Shown: positions 1 through 6,529 of the stretch, piece after piece
Numbering within the stretch: position 1 is the stretch's first letter
Layout of the letters: the number at the start of each line of letters is the position of its first letter
NCBI GenBank assembly: GCA_026705105.1
Contig: JAPPBK010000235.1
Span: forward strand, 1-13,331
DNA: 13,331 bases
Source: Chloroflexota bacterium
Lineage (GTDB): Bacteria > Chloroflexota > Dehalococcoidia > Bin125
Direction: 5' to 3'
Made by a program: the position numbers and the translations under genes
Notes under the pieces: generated by a model
The model's database searches: none
Told to the model about the DNA's origin: nothing
The model's input: the letters and a program-made list of their open reading frames with translations, nothing else

Positions 1-54
1 AATCGTGCCCACGTTCACGTGCGGCTTCGTCCGCTCGTATACCTGTCGCGCCAT
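1..54 (-). CDS. tuf: Elongation factor Tu, N-terminal 18 residues (runs off the window)
   Basis: EF-Tu is the GTPase that delivers aminoacyl-tRNA to the ribosomal A site. Only the first 18 codons are present; they read MARQVYERTKPHVNVGTI, which matches the near-invariant bacterial EF-Tu start just ahead of the GHVDHGKT P-loop that would lie outside the window. The ATG at 54 is preceded by an AGGAG ribosome-binding site about 8 nt upstream. It is the last gene seen of the str operon and follows fusA by 64 nt, the usual order. The truncation is due to the window edge, not to damage. Confidence 0.95.
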   Translation of the reverse strand, partial: MARQVYERTKPHVNVGTI

Positions 55-103
55 CGTTCGCTCTCCTGACTCTCGAATCGCTCGCGAGCTGTCGTCGTCT
101 CAC

Positions 104-117
104 GCGTCCGCGGACGC
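104..117 (-). promoter_or_regulatory. Perfect 14-bp palindrome between fusA and tuf
   Basis: The sequence GCGTCCGCGGACGC starts one base past the fusA stop codon and equals its own reverse complement. In RNA it could form a 5-bp GC-rich stem with a CGCG tetraloop. A second 10-bp palindrome (GCTCGCGAGC) lies at 80-89, so both fall in the 64-nt gap before tuf. There is no U-tract, so it is not a standard intrinsic terminator. It could stabilise or pause the transcript between fusA and tuf, or be chance in GC-rich DNA. Confidence 0.35.
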
Positions 118-118
118 C

Positions 119-2173
119 CTATCGGGCCTCCGCCAACACGCTCTGCGGAACTTCCTCGTAGTGGTCGAATTCGATGCTTGCGGTCGCCCGACCCTGCGTC
201 ATCGAGCGCAGCGCCGTCGTGTATCCGAACAGGTTGGCCAGCGGCATCTGCGCCTGAATGATCTGCACCGTGCCGCGTTCCTCGGTGCCATGCACCGATC
301 CGCGGCGGCTGGACAGATCGCCCGCCACTTCGCCGAAGTACTCGCGCGGCGTCGAGATCTCTACCCGCATCATCGGCTCAAGCTGCACCGGAGCCGCCTT
401 GCGCAAGGCTTCGCGGAAGCCGATCGAGCCCGCCGTCGCAAACGCCATCTCGCTCGAGTCCACCTGGTGATACGAGCCGTCGGTCAGCGCCACCTTCACA
501 TCCACCACCGGGAAGCCGCCGACCACGCCCGATCGCATCGAGTCTTCGATTCCCTTGCGCACCGAGCTGATGTACTGCTGCGGCACCGCGCCGCCCACCG
601 TCTCGTCCTCGAACTCGAAGCCCTTACCCGGCTGATTCGGCTCGACTCGCAGCACTACATGACCGAACTGGCCTCGACCGCCGGTCTGGCGCACGAATCG
701 GCCCTCCGCCTCCGATGTCCGGCGAATCGTCTCGCGGTAGGACACCTGCGGCCGGCCCACATTGCACATCACCTTGAACTCGCGGCGCAGTCGATCCGCG
801 ATCACCTCCAGGTGCAGCTCGCCCATCCCCGAGATCACCGTCTGCGCGGTCTCGTCGTTGTACTCGACCCGGAAGGTCGGGTCTTCCTCGGCCAGCTTGC
901 GCAGCGACGCGCCAAGCCGATCCTGGTCGTCCGCGCTCTTCGCCTCGATCGCAATCGAGACCACCGGCTCCGGGAACGAAATCTGGTCCAGTAGGATCGG
1001 CTCGTTGCGGGCGCACAGCGTGTCGCCGGTGAACGTCTCCTTCGGGCCGACAAACGCGGCGATGTCGCCGGCCGTGACCCGATCGATGTCCTCGCGCGAG
1101 TCCGCGTGGACGCGCAGCAGCCGACCGACGCGCTCGTTCTCGTCGCGCGACGAGTTGTAGACCGCTTCGCCCGCCTGCAGCGTGCCCGAGTAAATCCGCA
1201 CATAGGCAATCCGGCCCACGTACGGGTCAGTAACGATCTTGAACGCCAGCGCCGCCAGCGGTTCCGACGGATCGGCCAGGCGAGTATCCGGACCGTTTCG
1301 TCCCACGCCCTCGACCGGCGGCACCTCGTCGGGCGCCGGCAGATAGTCCACGATCGCGTCCAGCAGCCGCTGCACGCCAACGTTCTTCAATGCCGAACCG
1401 CACAACACCGGGGTGAAGGCATTGGTGATTGTTCCCCGTCGAACCGCCTTGACGATCTCATCCACCGACAGCTCATGGCCCTCGATGTAGGAGATCATCA
1501 CCTGTTCGTCGAAGTCCGCGATCCGTTCGATCATCGTCTCACGCCAACGACCCGCGTCGGCGACGTAGTCCTCGGGGATATCGCCCTCGGTGGGCGGCGC
1601 GTCGCGGTCGGCGCTGAAGAACCAGGCGCGCTGACGGATCAGATCGATCACGCCCTGGAAGTTGTCCTCCGAACCGATCGGAATCTGCACCGGAACCGGC
1701 GTCATCCCCAACCGCTCGCGGATCATTTCCATCGTCCGCCAGTAGTCGGCCCCGATCCGATCCATCTTGTTGACAAAGCAGACCCGCGGCACTTCGTACT
1801 TATCGGCCTGGCGCCAGACCGTCTCCGACTGCGGCTCGACGCCGGCTACCGCATCAAACACCACAACGCCACCGTCGAGCACCCGCAACGAGCGTTCCAC
1901 TTCAACGGTGAAGTCCACGTGACCCGGTGTATCGATGATGTTGATCGTGTGATCGTTCCACTCGCAGGTCGTCGCCGCGGCCATAATCGTGATGCCGCGT
2001 TCCCGCTCCTGGTCCATGAAGTCCATCACCGCGGTGCCGTCGTGCACTTCGCCGATCTTGTACGTGATCCCGGTGTAGTAGAGGATCCGCTCGGTCACGG
2101 TCGTCTTGCCCGCGTCGATATGCGCGATCACGCCGATGTTGCGGAGTGACGAGATGGTCGGATCGGCGGCCAT
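119..2173 (-). CDS. fusA: Elongation factor G
   Basis: EF-G is the cytosolic translational GTPase that drives tRNA-mRNA translocation and, with RRF, ribosome recycling. The 684-residue product has the full domain set: P-loop AHIDAGKT (17-24), switch I RGITI (59-63), DTPGH (81-85), and NKMD (135-138). The domain IV region follows with RQTGGRGQFGHV and the SYHQVDSSEMAF loop, then a domain V with STPREYFGEV and ending YEEVPQSVLAEAR. It is slightly shorter than the E. coli protein (about 704) but no block is missing. The ATG at 2173 has an AGAGGA site about 9 nt upstream. It lies 52 nt after rpsG and 64 nt before tuf. Its position in the str operon marks it as the housekeeping EF-G and not an EF-G2 or tetracycline-protection paralogue. 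Confidence 0.98.
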   Translation of the reverse strand: MAADPTISSLRNIGVIAHIDAGKTTVTERILYYTGITYKIGEVHDGTAVMDFMDQERERGITIMAAATTCEWNDHTINIIDTPGHVDFTVEVERSLRVLDGGVVVFDAVAGVEPQSETVWRQADKYEVPRVCFVNKMDRIGADYWRTMEMIRERLGMTPVPVQIPIGSEDNFQGVIDLIRQRAWFFSADRDAPPTEGDIPEDYVADAGRWRETMIERIADFDEQVMISYIEGHELSVDEIVKAVRRGTITNAFTPVLCGSALKNVGVQRLLDAIVDYLPAPDEVPPVEGVGRNGPDTRLADPSEPLAALAFKIVTDPYVGRIAYVRIYSGTLQAGEAVYNSSRDENERVGRLLRVHADSREDIDRVTAGDIAAFVGPKETFTGDTLCARNEPILLDQISFPEPVVSIAIEAKSADDQDRLGASLRKLAEEDPTFRVEYNDETAQTVISGMGELHLEVIADRLRREFKVMCNVGRPQVSYRETIRRTSEAEGRFVRQTGGRGQFGHVVLRVEPNQPGKGFEFEDETVGGAVPQQYISSVRKGIEDSMRSGVVGGFPVVDVKVALTDGSYHQVDSSEMAFATAGSIGFREALRKAAPVQLEPMMRVEISTPREYFGEVAGDLSSRRGSVHGTEERGTVQIIQAQMPLANLFGYTTALRSMTQGRATASIEFDHYEEVPQSVLAEAR

Positions 2174-2225
2174 GTCTGCGGTGTCCTCTGCTCGGCTCTC
2201 TGCTCGTTCGTCGCCTGCGGCCGGC

Positions 2226-2696
2226 CTACCAGCGGTAGTGAGCGAACGCCCGGTTCGCCTCGGCCATTCGGTGCGTCTCTTCGCGCCGCCGCACGGCGGC
2301 CCCGGTGTTGCTGTATGCGTCCAGCAGCTCGTCGGCCAACGACAAATGCGCCGGTCGCCCCTTGCGCGACTGCGCCGAGGTCACCAACCAGCGAATCCCC
2401 AGCGACGTGCGACGATCGTGCCGAATCTCAACCGGCACCTGGTAGGTCGCCCCGCCAACTCGCCGAGGACGCACTTCCATCTCCGGCGTGATGTTGTTCA
2501 GGGCCTGGTCAAACACCTCCAGCGGATCCTGCCGAACCCGCTCCTCGAGGATGTCGAACGCCTTGTAGACAATCTTCTCGGCCGTGCCCTTCTTGCCGTT
2601 GCGCATCAGCCGATTAATCACCATCTGCACCCGCTGCGATCCATACACCGCATCAGGGCGAATCTCGTGGCGGTCGGGCCGTCGTCGTCGCGGCAC
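2226..2696 (-). CDS. rpsG: 30S ribosomal protein S7
   Basis: S7 is a primary 16S rRNA binder that nucleates assembly of the 30S head and contacts E-site tRNA. The product is 156 residues, the standard bacterial length, and carries the family signature across residues 15-50 (DAVYGSQRVQMVINRLM, then GKKGTAEKIVY). The basic N-terminus (MPRRRRPDRHE) is typical. Translation starts at GTG (2696), with GAGG four bases upstream. The gene sits 73 nt downstream of rpsL and 52 nt upstream of fusA. In E. coli S7 represses its own operon by binding the rpsL-rpsG gap; the hairpin at 2723-2745 is a candidate for the same role here. Confidence 0.97.
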   Translation of the reverse strand: MPRRRRPDRHEIRPDAVYGSQRVQMVINRLMRNGKKGTAEKIVYKAFDILEERVRQDPLEVFDQALNNITPEMEVRPRRVGGATYQVPVEIRHDRRTSLGIRWLVTSAQSRKGRPAHLSLADELLDAYSNTGAAVRRREETHRMAEANRAFAHYRW

Positions 2697-2722
2697 GGTT
2701 CCTCATCCATCTCTAACGCGAA

Positions 2723-2745
2723 TCGGCAGGTCTGGACCTAACCGA
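2723..2745 (-). promoter_or_regulatory. Hairpin in the rpsL-rpsG intercistronic region, candidate S7 operator
   Basis: On the coding strand, AGGT and ACCT arms flank a CCAG loop. They extend outward through a U-G wobble and, after a single bulged U, three more G-C/C-G pairs and an outer U-A pair. This gives about nine base pairs in 23 nt, by eye. It occupies the middle of the 73-nt gap between the S12 stop and the S7 GTG start. In E. coli S7 binds a structure in the corresponding gap to repress the str operon. The position is suggestive; no sequence match to the E. coli operator is claimed. Confidence 0.35.
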
Positions 2746-2769
2746 ACGCAACACTAAAGCGACCACCTG

Positions 2770-3207
2770 TCAGTGGGTGGCCGCAGTCGTCAATCCTGCC
2801 GTCTTGCGAGTTCCGTACTTGGAACGCCCTCGCTTCCGCTCGGCTACGCCAAGCGCGTCGAGCGCGCCGCGCACCACCTGGTAGCGAACGCCCGGCAAGT
2901 CACGGACCCGGCCGCCGCGAACCAGCACAATCGAGTGCTCCTGCAGCGTGTGACCCTCGCCCGGAATGTAGGCCGTGACCTCGATCCCGTTCGTCAGTCG
3001 CACGCGGCAGACCTTGCGCAGCGCCGAGTTCGGCTTCTTCGGGGTCACCGTGCGCACCGCCGTGCAGACGCCGCGCTTCTGCGGCGAGCCCGAGTCCTGC
3101 GAGGTTCTGCTGGTCAGCGCGTTGTAGCGGAACCGAAGCGCCGGCGCCTTCGCCTTCTTGCGGGTCTTCTTGCGTCCCTTGCGGGCCAGCTGATTGATGG
3201 TCGGCAC
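2770..3207 (-). CDS. rpsL: 30S ribosomal protein S12
   Basis: S12 lies at the 30S decoding centre and governs accuracy. The product is 145 residues and begins MPTINQLARKGRKK; it has the core PQKRGVC (42-48), TPKKPNSALRK and GEGHTLQEHS. A 14-residue insertion after KAPAL (residues 25-38 or so) makes it longer than the E. coli protein (124); Bacillus S12 has a similar insertion, from memory. Lys43 of E. coli is conserved as Lys57, but Lys88 is replaced by Arg102 (GGRVRDLPG). Lys88-to-Arg is a known streptomycin-resistance change in other bacteria. The start is GTG with only a weak upstream purine stretch. It is the first gene of the str operon and follows a 291-nt gap. Confidence 0.97.
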   Translation of the reverse strand: MPTINQLARKGRKKTRKKAKAPALRFRYNALTSRTSQDSGSPQKRGVCTAVRTVTPKKPNSALRKVCRVRLTNGIEVTAYIPGEGHTLQEHSIVLVRGGRVRDLPGVRYQVVRGALDALGVAERKRGRSKYGTRKTAGLTTAATH

Positions 3208-3247
3208 GGTCGCTGCTCGTCTTCCGCTCGGTGGCTTCGCATACCTT

Positions 3248-3263
3248 CGCCGTCACGACGGCG
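3248..3263 (-). other. Inverted repeat in the rpsL leader, proximal hairpin
   Basis: CGCCGTC and GACGGCG are perfect inverted arms separated by two bases. In RNA this gives a 6-bp stem with a CGUG tetraloop about 40 nt upstream of the rpsL GTG start. The lack of a strong Shine-Dalgarno sequence at rpsL makes leader structure a plausible place for control, but chance in GC-rich DNA is possible. Confidence 0.35.
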
Positions 3264-3301
3264 CTGGCACGAATACAGGGTCAAAGCCGCTGGCTGATCG
3301 G

Positions 3302-3317
3302 GCCGGCCCTGGCCGGC
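3302..3317 (-). other. Inverted repeat in the rpsL leader, distal hairpin
   Basis: GCCGGCC and GGCCGGC are perfect inverted arms separated by two bases. In RNA this would be a 6-bp all-GC stem with a CAGG tetraloop, about 95 nt upstream of rpsL. There is no following U-tract, so it is not a standard terminator for the upstream ccsA-like gene. Confidence 0.3.
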
Positions 3318-3498
3318 GGTCATCAGCCTCAGGTCGGCCTCGACCCTTCCCCGCGCCCGTCGCACCGGCGGCAGACGCGTGAAGCACCACGATACCCCAA
3401 CTTCAACCGGCCCCGCAACACGAGCGCTGGGCCCGTCCGTTGCCCCGCCATCACCCTCTGTTGCCAAGCTGTCAGACGGGTCACCTCTCATACACGTG

Positions 3499-4422
3499 CT
3501 ACACACCCGCGTACGAGTGCAACCCCGTGATCCACAGGTTCACGCCCAGGTACGTGAACATCACGGCGAAGAACCCCAGCACCACGATCCACGCCTTGCG
3601 CGCGCCTCGGAACAGGCGCAACCAGCGCCCGTGGATGTAAACGGCGAAGATCAGCCAGGTCACCAGCGCCGCCGTCTCCTTCGGGTCCCAGCCCCAGTAC
3701 CGACCCCACGCGTCATTGGCCCAGAATGCTCCCAGCGCAACCCCGGCGCCCAGCAACGGGAATCCGACCAGCACCGCGCGATAGGTCAGCTCGTCGCATC
3801 GCGCCTCCGACGGCAACCAGGCATAGCGCCCGCCCCGCTCGGCCACGGCGTTGGGAAACCCCTGCACCAGGTGCATCGCCGCGCCGCCGAACGCCACCGC
3901 AAGGACGGCGTACGAGAGAATCATCAGCGCGACGTGAATCGTCAACAGCGTCGGACTCTGCAGCGCCGGCACCAGGATGTCCTGACCCTCGCTCGGAAAC
4001 GCCAGCGCCGACCCGTACAACCCGCAGGCGACCGGCAGCACGAACGCGCCCGGAAGCCTCGTGCCCGATCGCAGCTCGAAGATGCCGTAGAGCAGCACGA
4101 TGGCAATGCCAAACGCCATCGAGAACTCGAACAGGTTGCTGTACGGCGCATGGTTCAGCGCCAGCGAGCGCATTACCAACCCGACGATCCCGAGCACCGC
4201 CGCCGCCCACAGGCTCAACGTCGCCACCCCGCCCAGCGTCGGCGAACGCAGTGGAGCGGGTTCCGTCACGCCGAAGGACGGGTCGGTCGCCACCACCCGG
4301 CGCGGAGCCCAGGCCCAGCTCAGGTGCAGCTTCGGCTGCATCGCATACACCACGTAGGCCAGCGCGGCGCAACCGGCGGCGACAAAACTCCCCCAGAGCA
4401 GGAACAGCGCGCCGTCAGCCAT
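3499..4422 (-). CDS. ccsA: CcsA-type cytochrome c biogenesis / haem-handling membrane protein
   Basis: This polytopic membrane protein belongs to the CcsA/CcmC haem-handling superfamily of System II cytochrome c maturation. That family delivers haem across the membrane and, with Ccs1/ResB, attaches it to apocytochromes. The 307-residue product has about eight hydrophobic segments. It has the tryptophan-rich WWD domain (ANDAWGRYWGWDPKE, 235-249) and the flanking histidines expected for haem: His163 (TIHVALMILSY) and His302 (GLHSYA). NHAPYSNLFEF (90-100) is also typical. The ATG at 4422 lies inside the deacetylase gene, overlapping it by 8 nt, so the two are probably translationally coupled. 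No ResB/Ccs1 or CcdA gene is in the window. A CcsB label from other naming schemes would mean the same family. Confidence 0.92.
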   Translation of the reverse strand: MADGALFLLWGSFVAAGCAALAYVVYAMQPKLHLSWAWAPRRVVATDPSFGVTEPAPLRSPTLGGVATLSLWAAAVLGIVGLVMRSLALNHAPYSNLFEFSMAFGIAIVLLYGIFELRSGTRLPGAFVLPVACGLYGSALAFPSEGQDILVPALQSPTLLTIHVALMILSYAVLAVAFGGAAMHLVQGFPNAVAERGGRYAWLPSEARCDELTYRAVLVGFPLLGAGVALGAFWANDAWGRYWGWDPKETAALVTWLIFAVYIHGRWLRLFRGARKAWIVVLGFFAVMFTYLGVNLWITGLHSYAGV

Positions 4423-5200
4423 CGCTCGCCTGCTCCGACTCCCGCGCCTTCGCCTCGGCCCGCAGCGCCTCCGAACGGCGCGGAGGCTGCGCCTCGCCGA
4501 ACGTCAACCGGCGGAATCCCTCCGCCCATGGCACTCGACCCGCGCGCGCCGCCATCTCCGAGCGACGCTGCATCCGCTTGACCATCTCATCGCGATTGGC
4601 CGCCTGCACCTGCGACGCATGTCGCAGCAGCGCATCGATCCTGCGACCCTGTTGCTCCGATACGTCGACGAAGAAGTTGGGCTCGTTGCTGCCCGCCAGC
4701 AACACGGTGTTGACCCGCACCGGTTCAATACCGGTCGCGACTTGCTCCGCGTAGGAGTTGGCGTTGCGGGCCAGCGGAAATGCGGCATCCAATGCCGCGA
4801 TCCCCACCGTCCGGTGATCACGATGGTTGAATCCCCGATACCCGTCCCAGGTGATCAGCAGCTCGGGCCGCACATCGCGCAGCACGCGCACCATCTGACC
4901 GCGAAACTCGGAGCCGTCCTCCACGTGGCCATCGGGCACCCGCAGGAAGATGCAGCGCCGGATGCCCAGTTCGCGTGAGGCCGCCTCCTGCTCCGCCTCT
5001 CGCAGGGCCCCGAGATCCGCCGGACCCAGCTTCGGGTCCTTGGTGCCCTTGTCGCCGCTCGTGACCAGGCAGAAGGTCACATGCCAGCCCTCATCCGAGA
5101 GCTGCGCCACCGTACCGCCGCAGGTGAACTCGATGTCGTCCGGATGGGCCATGACGACCAGCGCCCGGCGCGCCTCCACAGCCGCTTCGGCGTCAGCCAT
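4415..5200 (-). CDS. PIG-L/LmbE family zinc N-deacetylase (MshB/BshB-like)
   Basis: This family removes acetyl groups from N-acetylglucosamine conjugates, including the MshB and BshB steps of mycothiol and bacillithiol synthesis. The 261-residue protein shows the zinc site: AHPDD (18-22) with His19 and Asp22 as ligands and Asp21 as likely base, and HRDH (126-129) supplying His129. PDGHVED (89-95) and the REAEQEAASRELG helix (67-79) are also typical. The ATG at 5200 has an AAGGAG site 5 nt upstream. It follows the glycosyltransferase by 30 nt and overlaps ccsA by 8 nt. The adjacent MshA-like enzyme suggests the substrate is a GlcNAc glycoside made by that enzyme, but PIG-L proteins act on varied substrates, so no gene symbol is given. 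Confidence 0.9.
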   Translation of the reverse strand: MADAEAAVEARRALVVMAHPDDIEFTCGGTVAQLSDEGWHVTFCLVTSGDKGTKDPKLGPADLGALREAEQEAASRELGIRRCIFLRVPDGHVEDGSEFRGQMVRVLRDVRPELLITWDGYRGFNHRDHRTVGIAALDAAFPLARNANSYAEQVATGIEPVRVNTVLLAGSNEPNFFVDVSEQQGRRIDALLRHASQVQAANRDEMVKRMQRRSEMAARAGRVPWAEGFRRLTFGEAQPPRRSEALRAEAKARESEQASDG

Positions 5201-5230
5201 GTCGACTCCTTGACCGAGCCTGCAACGCGT

Positions 5231-6529
5231 TCAGCTCGCCGCCACCAGCAACGACTCAACCGGATCCGGACAACACGACTCGCGCTGACGGTTCGATGCG
5301 TCCTGCTCGCGCAGCAGCCCTTCGTACAGGTCAAGAATACTCGCGGCCACGCGAGGCCAGGCAAACACCCGCATCTCGTCGACCGCCGCCCTGCCCATCC
5401 GCGCCCTCAACGGGTCGTCCGACAGCAGCCGCCCGATTGCCCGTGCGAAGAGCTCCGGTCGGCGCTGCGAAACCAACGTCCCCGTCTGTCCGTGGCTGAT
5501 CGTGCTGGCCAAACCGCCTACCCGCGTCGCCACCGCCGGCGTGCCCGACGCCATCGCCTCGACCGCCACTAGCCCAAACGACTCATACGCGGACGGCACC
5601 GCGCACACGCTCGCCGCCCGATACAGGTCCGGCAACCGCTCGCGGCCCACCGCGCTGGCGAACCTTACCCGGTCGCCCACGCCGCCAGCCTCGGCGAGCT
5701 GTCTTAGCCGCGCGCGTTCCGACTCGTCCCGCTCGTCGCCGCCGACGATCCAGAGCGTCGCGTCGCATCGTTCCTCGATCATCGGCAGCGCCCGAACCAA
5801 CAGGTCGGCGCCCTTGGCCGGCTCCAGGCGACCGATGAACAGGATCCCGGGACCGTCGAGCGCGCCCAACTCCGGCAATGCCTCCGCCACGCGCCGACGC
5901 GCCGCTTCCGTTCCGTTCGGATGGAACTTGTCCAGGTCCAGCCCACAGGGAACGACCTGCACCCGCGAGGCCTCCGCGCCGTACTGGCCAATCAGGTAGG
6001 CGCGTTCGTGCGCGGTCGCGCTGATTACGGCATCGGAACAGTCCACGACCCGCCGCTCGCCCGCGATTCGCAGGCGCGGCTCCGGCTCTTGGAACATCTG
6101 CTTGACCGCGCCCAGCGTGTGGAACATCGCGACGTGCGGGCTTCGCCAACGCCGCGCCAGTTCAACGCCGCTCAGGCCGGACACCCAGTAGTGAGAATGG
6201 ATCAGGTCATAGTTGTCGTCCCCGTTGGTCAACTCGGCCACGCCCTCGGTGAACTCCGCCACGTGCCCGGCCACTTCGATCGGCGGCAGCGGCTCGGACG
6301 GTCCCGCCGCGACGTGGAACAGCCGCACGCCCGGCGCGAGCGTCTCAACGCAAGGCGCGTCCGCTCGATCACGCCGCGTGAAGACGTCAACCTCCCAGCC
6401 CATCGCGCCCAACTGGCGCGACAGTTCGGCGACGTACACGTTCATCCCGCCGGCCTTCGTCGTGCCCGCCCGGGCCAGCGGCGACGTGTGCGTCGACAGC
6501 ACGGCCAGTCGACGTGGACGCCGCAGCAT
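5231..6529 (-). CDS. GT4 family glycosyltransferase, MshA / sucrose-phosphate-synthase-like
   Basis: A cytosolic GT-B retaining glycosyltransferase. The 432-residue protein resembles MshA (UDP-GlcNAc to inositol-3-phosphate). Shared blocks, numbered from the upstream GTG: STHTSPL (13-19), GGMNVY (28-33), YDLIHSHYWVSG (108-119), FHTLGAVK (137-144), the nucleotide-site Arg235/Lys240 (GRLEPAKG), and the EX7E motif Glu317/Glu325. Tyr115, Thr139 and Arg155 align with MshA residues that bind the acceptor phosphate, whereas the corresponding MshA lysine appears as Pro84. The ATG at 6529 overlaps the upstream stop as TGATG and has GGAGG 7 nt before it; a GTG at 6532 is the alternative start. A C-terminal tail of about 25 residues containing a Cys-Cys pair extends past the GT domain. 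The family is secure; the acceptor is not. Confidence 0.9.
   Translation of the reverse strand: MLRRPRRLAVLSTHTSPLARAGTTKAGGMNVYVAELSRQLGAMGWEVDVFTRRDRADAPCVETLAPGVRLFHVAAGPSEPLPPIEVAGHVAEFTEGVAELTNGDDNYDLIHSHYWVSGLSGVELARRWRSPHVAMFHTLGAVKQMFQEPEPRLRIAGERRVVDCSDAVISATAHERAYLIGQYGAEASRVQVVPCGLDLDKFHPNGTEAARRRVAEALPELGALDGPGILFIGRLEPAKGADLLVRALPMIEERCDATLWIVGGDERDESERARLRQLAEAGGVGDRVRFASAVGRERLPDLYRAASVCAVPSAYESFGLVAVEAMASGTPAVATRVGGLASTISHGQTGTLVSQRRPELFARAIGRLLSDDPLRARMGRAAVDEMRVFAWPRVAASILDLYEGLLREQDASNRQRESCCPDPVESLLVAAS

Larger units (their letters stand above)
3208..3498 (-). promoter_or_regulatory. 291-nt noncoding region upstream of rpsL (str operon leader/promoter region)
   Basis: This is the longest noncoding stretch of the window and separates the ccsA-like stop from the S12 start, so the str operon promoter is expected here. 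I see no strong sigma70-type promoter. A TTGACC hexamer (3279-3284) lacks a good -10 at 16-18 bp, and a TATCGT has only a poor -35 partner. No hairpin with a U-tract ends the upstream transcript. Two perfect inverted repeats are present (listed separately). Open frames in this stretch look nothing like proteins. Confidence 0.5.

Noticed and set aside
3080..3135. The 14-residue S12 insertion as a novel feature
   Set aside because: A similar insertion at the same place occurs in Bacillus S12, from memory, so it is a known length variant.
3280..3330. Intrinsic terminator for the ccsA-like transcript at the GC inverted repeat 3302-3317
   Set aside because: No U-tract follows the stem on the minus strand, and the repeat lies about 180 nt past the ccsA stop.
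3379..4581. A 400-codon open frame on the plus strand antisense to the ccsA-like and deacetylase genes
   Set aside because: Its product is Arg/Pro/His-rich low-complexity sequence with no recognisable motif, while the minus strand encodes clear CcsA and PIG-L motifs. It is a GC-rich antisense shadow, as are those at 1106-2149, 7934-9757 and 12070-13086.
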